The position numbers and the translations under genes were made by a program. A DNA stretch of 64,000 nucleotides, from positions 124,001 through 188,000 of the forward strand of contig OZ037907.1 in the NCBI GenBank assembly GCA_964035575.1, given 5' to 3'. Every line of letters begins with the position of its first letter. The stretch's first letter is position 1. Positions 53,001 through 61,689 of the stretch are shown piece by piece. Source of the DNA: Rhynchopus sp. YZ270_cl-10 (lineage: Eukaryota > Euglenozoa > Diplonemea > Diplonemida > Diplonemidae). The notes below the pieces were generated by a model that did not search any database, was not told where the DNA came from, and saw only the letters and a program-made list of their open reading frames with translations.

Positions 53001-53380
53001 TTCCCCGAGCCTCTCGGGCTTATGTCGCACGGCACGGAATAGTGACCACCAGTGTTTTTCGGGTTCTTGACGTGTTCAGCAAAAGCTTCGGCACCCTGCT
53101 TACGCACGTCATACGACACGCCCTCGATGAGCTGGTCCTTTGTTTCGGGCACACTCATCACCGCGATGTCACGGAGTGCATCTTCCGAGGCCGCCACGTA
53201 GCCGAACTTGGACTTGCCCATCTCCTTCCCGATTGCGACGACACCACGCTCTGTGTCAATTGGATTCTCCGGTGGTGAGGCGAATTTCAGTGCTGCCGTG
53301 TCCCACTTCTGCGTAACAGTTGCCAACATCGCCGCCGTGCGCATCTGTCGGAACACGGCCATGCCGCGTACTTTTAGCAT
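50045..53380 (-). CDS. Crinkler/RHS-like protein: tandem P-loop NTPases plus nuclease-like C-terminus
   Basis: 1,111 residues in one exon, with a true ATG (53378-53380) and a TGA stop; it looks whole. Residues 16-287 and 294-580 are two copies of the same NTPase module. Each has a P-loop (SPRGSGKT at 121-128; PRGSGKT at 399-405) and a Walker B (PVLLAVDE at 224-231 and 501-508). ESGGHPRRVEAL (631-642) is the GGHPR motif typical of Crinkler/RHS NTPases. A Lys/Glu-rich helix spans 800-822. TCCDFVLVLP (919-928) and VVFAVQCKHW (938-947) fit the D...(E/Q)xK core of PD-(D/E)XK nucleases. These families include secreted or nuclear effectors and retrotransposon-hot-spot proteins; the role here is unknown. 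No signal peptide is evident. The duplication is visible in DNA as an 825-bp tandem repeat. Confidence 0.75.
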   Translation of the reverse strand: MLKVRGMAVFRQMRTAAMLATVTQKWDTAALKFASPPENPIDTERGVVAIGKEMGKSKFGYVAASEDALRDIAVMSVPETKDQLIEGVSYDVRKQGAEAFAEHVKNPKNTGGHYSVPCDISPRGSGKTVLQRQNMLQVARDSGFLAVEIEFNAVQPLVVFEKKANFARLVANRILCYLPRYCAMEWSECLEAIAQDFKWEDESPLSDITKAVEVLKKALNHEGPVLLAVDELAGLPGSGKKNLSDLCAIMDATLRKHNTNNRILLAVPVYNLVDLGTVATDPKRELAQSTAAVFATVTQKKWDMAALKFAPPSTEAIHKMRGVIAISNKGSRKAKTGFVAASSLALRDIAAMSAHEAKDQLIEGVPYVVRRQGTEALAEQVKDPLHNAHRYSLPCNTGPRGSGKTVLQRQNMLQVARDYGFLAVEIEFNGIQPLVKFEKYTNFARLVANRILCYLPKYCSMEWSECLKAIAQDFKLEAEPPLSVVRKAVEALKKALNYEGPVLLAVDELIAPGHPDWTEKPDSGKENLRDLCRIMDETLPERNYNKGIRHNKRILLAVSVYNLVDLGKLVTGSARQLAHQELPPILPVLLDSSVDNCLPDWLKLFFHEERRAAVGEKQLKPYVTVATLLAESGGHPRRVEALIRTVNKLSAKVQKNEKQRSADEVLASVLQAVEKGENTCLKAMNAKLNLRNMGKGLSKFKPERMTYDMDTVNSVLLKYLFTTLDMGDADTLEAAKILRSATTAHYQLVPHDECHIGYLPLPALQSFCVKKPSSCSKYSAYRVHARGIADANLTISDTKFDENKTKEEKKKEIKEKKKERSKHFEMSMFHALCGAVLARERLTKDMFRHSPNNLPETHCTEIEWAKDVELFPSAVENGATLRVCDDETLHRICEVGAFNGEMEKSTKGLAFVPTDKWNTCCDFVLVLPTADEERAGRVVFAVQCKHWAKDVAGKKGDGLHALAYFRYGRHCFEADEVFLQKNKGGAAKRYAHSWRLSVSRTTCIFHSTPNSFQKQFCKIVEQENKDSDTRVVFVLATVNNVTLAGEEVKSVFNGVNLPDEKKYKRTKLLEDEGLMDLQHMCGWCPTVGYGALLAEKLKQFPFAPDDPETSG

Positions 53381-54084
53381 ATTGATATCTGCGACTGGAT
53401 CTGCTGTGACACCTACCCGAAGCCCAAGGAAACCCTGTCAGTGGGGGGTGTAGTTTTGTGGAATATTCCCCCAAAAGTAATACGGATATGTGGAAAAAGG
53501 GGAATATGGGACCCACAATATTTCATACAATGCAACGAGGCCGGGTATGCCTGAAAATACTCATGTCTGGAAAATACAGTGTGTCCCAGAATTAATGTCA
53601 CCTGGTGGGGTGATCTGGGGTCTTTTTTTTCAAGATTATTCACTAGCCATTCACAAAAATTCACAAAAACCCACACACCCGCGTATCACGTGTGTTTCCG
53701 CCTCGTTGTGAATTTTCGTGAATTTTTGTGATTTTGGGGTGTCCCGGGCACGGCGTAATTCATGTGTAATGGGGTGTAATGGGGCGTAATGGAGTGTAAT
53801 GGAGGGAATTTAAACTTTTTGCTTTTTTTGCGTTTTCCCCCCGTTTTTTCAACACGAAAAGTCCAAAAAAGGTGACAACATTTTTTTTTTTGGCGAGTGG
53901 AGCAAAAAAATTTTGCCTGGCTGACCATTGCCGAGGAAATTTTGCACTTTTGACCACCACAGATTACACGTTGTTTTACGATTTTTTCTATGCACTTATG
54001 CGTACTGGGAAGCATGCCACCGGTGTTAAATTTTTACTGGCGTGGCTACATAACCGATTCCCCATGTTTCTACCGTGTTTCTAC
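53381..54084. other. 5' flank of the Crinkler-like gene; repeat scraps
   Basis: The CATACAATGCAACGAGGCCG junction phrase is at about 53525. GTGTAATGGGGTGTAATGGG-type repeats (four GTAATGG units) lie at 53766-53805. The M2 phrase CCGATTCCCCATGTTTCTAC at 54053 leads straight into the next array. No gene. Confidence 0.45.
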
Positions 54085-54495
54085 ACAGTACACAGTACAC
54101 AGTACACAGTACACAGTACACAGTACACAGTACACAGTACACAGTACACAGTACACAGTACACAGTACACAGTACACAGTACACAGTACACAGTACACAG
54201 TACACAGTACACAGTACACAGTACACAGTACACAGTACACAGTACACAGTACACAGTACACAGTACACAGTACACAGTACACAGTACACAGTACACAGTA
54301 CACAGTACACAGTACACAGTACACAGTACACAGTACACAGTACACAGTACACAGTACACAGTACACAGTACACAGTACACAGTACACAGTACACAGTACA
54401 CAGTACACAGTACACAGTACACAGTACACAGTACACAGTACACAGTACACAGTACACAGTACACAGTACACAGTACACAGTACACAGTACACAGC
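54085..54495 (+). repeat. Tandem array (AGTACAC)n, 7-bp unit, about 58 copies
   Basis: It starts directly after the M2 phrase (TTTCTACACAGTACAC) and ends AGCACTGTACAAGG. Confidence 0.9.
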
Positions 54496-54674
54496 ACTGT
54501 ACAAGGCAAAAACGACCAAAACAGCTGATGTTTTGGCCGAATGCCACCCTATCAGGAATATTTTCATGTATTCACACAAATTTTTTCTGGCCTCAATACC
54601 CCCAAACTACACGATTTTCAGTTCCGGCAAATTTTTGGAGCACCAAATATCGCAACAGCCATCAGTCATGGCAT

Positions 54675-54950
54675 CCAAATGTTCCTGGCGAAGCCACGGT
54701 ACGCAACATTTTTAAAAAATCTTGACATAAAATGGCACTTTCGTTGGTAACTATGGTCCAGTTCCGTAAACTTTACTTCCATATTTTGCTAAAACGAAAG
54801 TTTCTGGCGAAGCCACGGTACGCAACATTTCTAAAAATTGCGCTTAAAATTGCCTATTATGTCATGGGAAGGGTGTATTGCAATCTAGCGCCGCAGGCGC
54901 ACGGTACGCTACTTTTCTCTTTCGCCATGCTGCATGCTCCTTTTCCGGTA
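54675..54950 (-). repeat. R1 dispersed repeat, inverted, doubled end
   Basis: TGGCGAAGCCACGGTACGCA at 54690 and 54805, then GCGCCGCAGGCGCACGGTAC and CGCCATGCTGCATGCTCCTT. Confidence 0.65.
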
Positions 54951-55149
54951 AAATAGAAAATTGTCTCCTACAAATAGAATTCTGTAGGGGGTAGGTGAGA
55001 GGTGGGGGCGGAGCCCCACTCCTCACCTACCCCACCCCAGCCCCAATCCAAAACCCAAATTACCTACGTATGGACACGTATGGATTCCACCTTTTCAAAA
55101 ACAATTCACGTATGGATTTCCATACGTTCCACACGTGGAGCGTAATCCC
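54800..55149 (-). repeat. Inverted partial copy of element K, array absent
   Basis: It matches 34307-34590 in reverse (AATAGAATTCTGTAGGGGGT, GGTGGGGCGGAGCCCCAC, CCCCAATCCAAAACCCAAAT). It then joins GGAATTCC... TTTCAAAAACAATTCACGTA and CCACACGTGGAGCGTAATC from the left end of K, skipping the array and both 11-mer arrays. Confidence 0.65.
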
Positions 55150-55640
55150 TGGTGGAACTCCATCCTGTAGAAATAATCTACAACACGCCCAGCATTCTGC
55201 TCTTCTGTAGGTATGCTAACGCTCTTCGTACGCTGCCAGACCCACTGGGACGCCAGCATCTGAACGTTCAAGAAGGGGGGCTGTCCTCTTCGTCCAGCAC
55301 CATCCGCTCGAGAGCGTTGTTGGACGTCGGCTGGGCAGGCTCGGCGTGGTCCAGCTCGTTTTTGTCCACAGGCTCCCCAGGAGCAGTGCGGAAGGAACAC
55401 AGAATGCACAGACTACAACACATCGATCACACCAGGCGCATCAGCACCTCCAGCAAATCGCCAGGATGCTACGGTGGTTTCGAAAATCGCGCGGAGTTTT
55501 CCACAGCACACCCCGCTTTTTTCTTAGCAATTACTTGTCCTTGTTGTTATTGTTGTTTTCAACCACCTTCCTTCAACCCTTGTAGGATCAGTTGTTATTT
55601 TTTTTCGCGAAAACATGAAATTACACATTTCAAGAGAACA
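55150..55640. pseudogene. Gene-like scrap, strand uncertain
   Basis: Composition is unlike the repeats. Minus-strand frame 55095-55409 (FLNVQMLASQWVWQRTKSVS, PTEEQNAGRVVDYFYRMEFH) is the more protein-like; plus-strand 55152-55646 is also open. No family recognised. Confidence 0.25.
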
Positions 55641-55647
55641 AATTAAA

Positions 55648-56427
55648 AAGGGTCCTTATTTGCATTTTTGGGCTCCGCCCGTGCAGTGGTGGGGTCAATC
55701 TCGAAAATTGGACAATTTTTTGACCACTTAAATTTTGAGAAATATGAGCCCGGTTGCTTATACGTGGGGCCCATTTTCGGCTAAAATTTTCCTCAAAATC
55801 TGGTTTTGTAAAATTGACCCTTTACTCCCCCCCCACATCGATTTCAATACTATACCTTACTTCACCTACGGTTGCCCTTACAGGGGGGTGAAGGAAGGTA
55901 AGTTGAAAAGGGTCCTTATTTGCATTTTTGGGCTCCGCCCGTGCAGTGGTGGGGTCAATCTCGAAAATTGGACAATTTTTTGACCACTTAAATTTTGAGA
56001 AATATGAGCCCGGTTGCTTATACGTGGGGCCCATTTTCAGCTAAAATTTTCCTCAAAATCTGGTTTTGTAAAATTGACCCTTTACTCCCCCCCCACATCG
56101 ATTTCAATACTATACCTTACTTCACCTACGGTTGCCCTTACAGGGGGGTGAAGGAAGGTAAGTTGAAAAGGGTCCTTATTTGCATTTTTGGGCTCCGCCC
56201 GTGCAGTGGTGGGGTCAATCTCGAAAATTGGACAATTTTTTGACCACTTAAATTTTGAGAAATATGAGCCCGGTTCCTTATACGTGGGGCCCATTTTCGG
56301 CTAAAATTTTCCTCAAAATCTGGTTTTGTAAAATTGACCCTTTACTCCCCCCCCACATCGATTTCAATACTATACCTTACTTCACCTACGGTTGCCCTTA
56401 CAGGGGGGTGAAGGAAGGTAAGTTGAA
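55648..56427 (+). repeat. 260-bp tandem repeat, three near-identical copies
   Basis: Units start at about 55648, 55908 and 56168. Each contains an M3-like core (GCAGTGGTGGGGTCAATCTC), GCCCGGTTGCTTATACGTGG and ACTTCACCTACGGTTGCCCT. Only a few substitutions differ between units, so the duplication is recent. The identical 82-codon frames in units one and two arise from the repeat. Confidence 0.85.
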
Positions 56428-56436
56428 AAGTTATTT

Positions 56437-57325
56437 GGAACCTAAGGAGGTACCCTAAATTGGTCAAAAATGGTAAAAATGGTAAAAATGGTAGGATTTT
56501 GGAGGCTTTTTTAGGGGAAAAATAGTGAGGGGAGTTGGGTCCAGTCATAGGAAGTGTAGAGAATTTCTGAAAAATTCTTCCATTGGAATAAGGGTTTGCG
56601 GGCCTTGCCCTCTGAGGTGTTAGAAGGTTTGCAGGTTTGCAGGTTTAAGGAGGCGAATCTGTGTGGATGAGGGTTGAGGGTATGATACTGAGGTGCTTAA
56701 ATGGTGGTTTTGTAGGTTACATAGTCACGAGACTGCCCTTGTATTAAAAGGGGGAAGAGGGGAGATGATAGGGGACAAGGCTACCAATCCGACTTAAACC
56801 GACTCAGTAGGCTTTGGGTGGGCTCGTGTATCTTCGTTATGTACGTATACGGGTTCGATACTCTGGTTGGAGTGTGACAGCACGTCATTTCTTGAGCACG
56901 TTGGTAACACACGAAGTGCAATGGCGATAATGGAAAGATAGATGCCGGCATTGGTGAATTGCTGGAGTTCTGCACAGGAAGCTAGCATGACGTAGAATCA
57001 CTGTGTGAACAAAATGACCGTATTTTGGTTGAAAATTTGACTTGAAAATTCATAATTTGCCCAATCGAAGGTTTTCCTTGGATTTTTTGGGCCATTTTAT
57101 GACGTACCACGCCCGATTTTGGGCGAAAAAAAAAACTTTTTTTTGGTCAAAAATCGCCTTGTATTACCACTGTATTGGTGTAGGCTTGTACACAGAAGTG
57201 TGTTTTGTGTAACCACAGATGGTCAAAACACCCGATTTTTGCGTTTTTTTTGCATTTTTTGGTGCCCAAAGACCCACCTCAGTGGTCGAAATTTTCCCGA
57301 AAAAAAAAATTTTTTTTTTTGAGAT
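56437..57325 (+). repeat. Repeat mosaic and R2 copy up to element D
   Basis: GAGGTACCCTAAA at 56447, then TAGTGAGGGGAGTTGGGTCC as at 28027, then unique-looking 56590-57000 with no gene. Last is R2 (GGGCCATTTTATGACGTACC, GGTCAAAAATCGCC), cut at 57325 by element D. Confidence 0.55.
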
Positions 57326-58587
57326 GGGCAAATTGCGATAACACGTATACTTTTTTTTTCGATTTGCGATAACACGTACACAAAAAGTATACGTGTTATC
57401 GCGAAAAAGTGTACGTGTTATCGCGAAAAGTGGTCAAAAAAGTATACGTGTTATCGCGAACAAAAATGTACGTGTTTCCTTCTTCTAAGGTGCTCGCTCT
57501 CCATACCTAGACCCTCGAATTTTTTTTTTGGGCCCCAAAAATGGCTAATTTCGACGATTTGAGGCCATTCAAAGCAAAATTTGGCACTTTTGAGCATCTG
57601 TGGGGGTCTGTCTAGAACGCGGTTGCGAGCACCCCGTTTTTTAGCGAAATATGTACGTGTTATCGCGAAAAGTGTTCAAAAAAATGTACGTGTGACATTC
57701 AGAAGACAGGGTCTGGTGGTAAATTTTGCGTAGTACTGCGACGTGGTACTGCGTGGGTCTGGGAATATGGGTACCTGGGTACAGGATATTTGTTGTCAAA
57801 GACATCTTCCACCATGCATTGAGGAGGGTAAGACAGTGGTCGCAGTTTGTACTTGATAGCATTACAACATTTAACTTCTCCACGGGGGTCTTGGGCCGTT
57901 CATTCGGTTATACCTTGACTAGCGGAAGAGGCCTTTTTGGTCTCTAGAATATCCGGTATTCCCGAACGGAGGCACACTTTGTGTGTTACTACGACCTGGC
58001 AACTTCCAGCAGTAGGTTAAGTAATCTTTCTTGTAAATTGTTGGATCATTATCTCCTCAGTGCATGAATGCCCCACGTGACTGGACACTTTTGTGTTTGT
58101 CATGTGGAGCTGTGGTTGCTCTTTCACGACTTCTATCCTTGTACACAGTGTACCCAGTACCCAGTGCCCTGTCACGACTTTTTCCGTGACAAAAAGTTTG
58201 GTTTCCTTGACAAACCAGGTACCCAGGTACCCAGGTACCTGGGTACCTGGGTACCTGGGTACCTGGGTACCTGGGTACCTGGGTACCTGGGTACCTGGGT
58301 ACCTGGGTACCTGGGTACCTGGGTACCTGGGTACCTGGGTACCTGGGTACCTGGGTACCTGGGTACCTGGGTACCTGGGTACCTGGGTACCTGGGTACCT
58401 GGGTACCTGGGTACCTGGGTACCTGGGTACCTGGGTACCTGGGTACCTGGGTACCTGGGTACCTGGGAAAACACGTACGTTTTTGTTCGCGAAAACACGT
58501 ACACTTTTTCGCGATAACACGTATACTTTTTGTGTACGTGTTATCGCAAATCGAAAAAAAAAGTATACGTGTTATCGCAATTTGCCC
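57326..58587. mobile_element. Element D: about 95-bp identical inverted ends, GTGTTATCGCG motifs, shared cargo
   Basis: Both ends start GGGCAAATTGCGATAACACG and match for about 95 bp, with four to five copies of TACGTGTTATCGCGAAAA in either direction. A further copy lies at 57650-57690. The cargo is the segment shared with element G (57692-58135) plus an 8-mer array (58216-58466). The insertion splits an R2/AnTnGAGAT tract: A(n)T(n)GAGAT lies on both sides, a possible duplication of about 20 bp, while the intact tract is at 32370-32400. No coding for mobility proteins. Confidence 0.7.
58216..58466 (+). repeat. Tandem array (ACCTGGGT)n, 8-bp unit, about 31 copies
   Basis: The unit contains GGTACC. 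The array starts with a few ACCCAGGT units and flips orientation to ACCTGGGT within GGTACCCAGGTACCTGGGTA, so it has a palindromic centre at one end. Confidence 0.9.
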
Positions 58588-58710
58588 AAAAATTTTTTTT
58601 TTTTTTGAGATTTTTGAAAAATCGGCCGATTTTGCGACCAAATTTGGCTGGGGAATTTCGGCGACCAAAGGGTCCCCCCTTTGGAAAAAAAACGAAATCG
58701 ACCAAAAAAG

Positions 58711-58854
58711 GTACCCTAACATTTCGGTTTTTTTCGGTTTTCATTTCGTTTTTTTCGGTTTTTCTGGTACAAGGGGAAATTTCCCTTTGCGAAAAAAAAA
58801 AAAACGAAATGGACCGAATTACACCGAATTGGACCGAACAGTTAGGGTACCTCC
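58711..58854. mobile_element. Small element with GGTACCCTAAC / GTTAGGGTACC ends
   Basis: About 145 bp with TTTCGGTTTTTTTCGG and CGAAATGGACCGAATTACAC motifs inside, inverted relative to each other. Counterpart of 32492-32607 with a different inner motif. Confidence 0.5.
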
Positions 58855-58929
58855 TAAGTTATTTGGGGGTAAACTTATTTGGGCACTGAAAACAGGGTTT
58901 TTTCTCGTTGCCAACTTGGTGAAGCTTTT

Positions 58930-59045
58930 AGACACCGGTATTTGCATTTTTGGAATCCGTCCGGCCAGTGGTGGGGTCAATTTGCCAAAATGGACAAGTT
59001 CTCGTTTTTGATCAATTTCCTCATAGTACACAGTAGCAGGACAGC
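58930..59045 (+). repeat. M3 module followed by a one-and-a-half-unit AGTACAC seed
   Basis: Closest relative of 17128-17211: GTCCGGCCAGTGGTGGGGTC and AAGTTCTCGTTTTTGATCAA. It is followed by TTTCCTCATAGTACACAGTAGCAGG. At the paralogous position 17212 a 660-bp array stands. Confidence 0.65.
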
Positions 59046-59224
59046 ACCAGAGGTCGGGGGTTGGGGGTCCAAAAGTCGGGAGTCGGCGGGAGGGTCAACT
59101 CTTATTTTCTGTTTTCCTGTTTTGTAGTTTGGTAAAGACCCCAGAAGACCCGACCGCCCGAATGATGATGCTGCTTTAAATCTGTTTCGCCCCAGACTTC
59201 CTTCTCCAGCGTGGCTGCCGCCTA

Positions 59225-59300
59225 GATGATTATATCTGTGGTGTAAAAAACTAGCTTTTTACACCGTACCATAAAATTTTTTCGCCTGCGGCGCCATTTT
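59225..59300 (-). repeat. Dispersed GGCGCCGCAGGCG repeat, inverted fragment
   Basis: CTAGCTTTTTACACCGTACC and TTTTTTCGCCTGCGGCGCCA, the reverse of 4630-4680. Confidence 0.55.
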
Positions 59301-59870
59301 ATATAGTACACTATCAGTTTGGGGGAAATTTTTGAAAAATAAAAAAGGAGGTGAGAGGGGGCGAAGTTATTCGGTAACTTTTTCGGCACCCAAAATCTGA
59401 GAAGAAAAAAAGTTATTTAATTTGGTGTGGCTGTATAGGGCTAGGGTGTATACCCTAGAAGGACCCAAGAAGTACCCAATTTACCCCTAATTTTAAGGGG
59501 GGTGCAAAAATTATTTTGTGTATTTTTTTTTGGTGGTTTTTTGTGGCCAGAAATTTTCCCCCAGAAATTTTCACCCCAAAAAATCAAAAAAAATAAAAAA
59601 ATATTTCAGTGCTCCGGAGCCTCTGCGTGCTGTGATGGGGTCACTTTGCGCTCAGAACTGAGTATTTTTGACCTAAAATGCATGTATCAGTTTTTACAGC
59701 CATTTTCAGGTTTTGTGTAATATATGGTCAGTACTTGACCACTGAGGGTAAAGTGCAAAGTAAACGTGGGGGCAGTTTGCATAGCTGCGAACTTTGCTGC
59801 GCGTTGTGACCCCCACAATTTGACGGTAGGAGCTCGTAGAACCCAACGAGGAGTGAGAAAAAGATACGTC
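59300..59870. other. No supported gene
   Basis: AT-rich. A weak M3-like phrase (GCGTGCTGTGATGGGGTCAC) is at 59620-59645. CCCTAGAAGGACCCAAGAAG at 59450 recurs at 61343. Confidence 0.35.
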
Positions 59871-59879
59871 GAAAGAATA

Positions 59880-59960
59880 AAAGTAGCGTACCGTGCGCCT
59901 GCGGCGCAAGCTTTGCAACCCACCCCACCCATGACATAGTTTGGCTGCAGCAACCTGAAC
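59880..59960 (+). repeat. R1 dispersed repeat core
   Basis: AAAGTAGCGTACCGTGCGCC, TGCGGCGCAAGCTTTGCAAC, CATGACATAGTTTGGCTG, then unrelated sequence. Confidence 0.6.
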
Positions 59961-60937
59961 ACCTGGTAGTGGTCGTCGCAGGCCACTGTCGTCTCGGACC
60001 CCCCCATATTCGACCATCATCCCACGATTTCCCAAAAACCCAAACGTTAGCGTCAGGCCTGGTCATGACAGGTAAAATGCACTAGGTGCGAAAACAAGGC
60101 TACTAACCACAGGGAGAAAGCTCGGGGAAAAGATCACGTTTTCCTTAACCCTTTGGGAACTAACCGCCACTGTGGTGGCGGTTATAACAATTTTTCTTAG
60201 GAAGACGAGTTAGACATGATCTGCTCAATATTTTCGACCAACTCTTGGCATGGTGGAAAGATTTTATGGCCCATCTTTCCAAAGAAGCAAGAATAGAAGA
60301 TTTTGTAAAAAATGCATTCGTGTCAGATGGTGGCGCCCCCAAGCCAATTTTCGAAGAAATCAGAAAAAGTGGGTTTTTTAAAATTTTTCCGTTTTAGTGC
60401 TCCCACGTGAGTAAGACATCTTTAAAATGGTATTTTTCAAAAACTCGGGGTGTCGTGAAAAGATTTCTTGCAAATCTATCCAATAACGCCATTTTCGGGG
60501 GGAAAAAAATAGGTGTGGTATGCAGAAAGTGGAATAAGCAGTTTTTGACAGATCTGTCACAGGCTTTAATTCACCACTCGTCAAAAAATAAATAATTTTT
60601 TTTTCTGGAACTGATCTCGCATTGCTTTGCATTCTGGCAGTTTCGCGCATTTAACGACGCTAAAAGTTTTCAAAAATGGCCAATCTGAAGTCAATTTACT
60701 CACTTCCCCCCCTAACATACCCTACTTTTTTTCCACTTTTCCCTAGTAAAAGTGCCATTTTTAGACATGTTGCCTGAGGCCTCAAAATATGGAAAATTCA
60801 CCCATACCCCGCCCCAAAAATGCCCGGAAATGCGTTTCCGGGCCGAAATTTAGGAAAATATGAAAAAATTGACCCAAAAAATGCACTTTTAATTGTTGTC
60901 ACACCTCCCTTTACCACCTTTTCGGGTGACCCAGGCT

Positions 60938-61265
60938 CTCCAGTATCTAATAAATTTCCAGGATGCCAAAACTGAAAATTTTTTGCTTCTTTGGATTTAT
61001 TTGATGAAAAATCTTTCAATTCCGCCCCTCGACTTTGGTTTTTATGCATGTGGGACCATATTACCCACGTTCTCGGGTGGCCCTCTGTGAGGACCCCTTT
61101 TAAGAATGACACCAGGCTCTCCAGTATCCAATAAATTTCCAGGATGCCAAAAATGATAATTTCTTGCTTCTTTGGATTTATTTGATAAAAAATCTTTCAA
61201 TTCCGCCCCTCGAGTTTGGTTTTTATGCATGTGAGACCATATTACCTACCTTCCTCTGTGGGGAC
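60938..61265 (+). repeat. About 170-bp tandem duplication
   Basis: AGGCTCTCCAGTATCTAATA ... AATCTTTCAATTCCGCCCCT ... ATGCATGTGGGACCATATTA occurs at 60938-61092 and 61111-61250 with a handful of differences. The rest of 60000-61320 has no recognised gene. Confidence 0.7.
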
Positions 61266-61689
61266 CCCAATTTTGGGTGTTTTCAATTCAGCCACCCTTC
61301 GGTCCCAAAGGGTTAAGGAAGTGCCCTAAGGAAAATCACTATACCCTAGAAGGACCCAAGAAGGACCCAATTTACACCTAATTTTTAGGAAAATCACACC
61401 ATATTTGGGAAAATAGCTATTATTTGGGGGTAAACTTATTTGGGCCCCCCCTTTACATAGGGCTAATTTCGACGATTTGAGGCCATTAAAACCAGAAGCC
61501 TGCTGACCCTTCTGTTCCTGCACCCGAGAAAGTGCTGGAGGCGTTGAGATCGCGGTCGGGGTCCTGTGGTATGGGTGTTTGGGGTTGACGTAGGTGTGGA
61601 TGCACGGATGAACACATACACATTGCGACATGGTGTTCGAGATCAATATCTCTGCAAACAAAAAAATACACACCTCACTTGCTAGAGAC

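Noticed and set aside
32938-55149. A single 22-kb element bounded by GATTACGCTCCACGTGTGGA inverted copies
   Set aside because: A nearer partial right end exists at 34755, and the 55-kb copy joins sequences not adjacent in the first. Two separate copies of element K explain it better.
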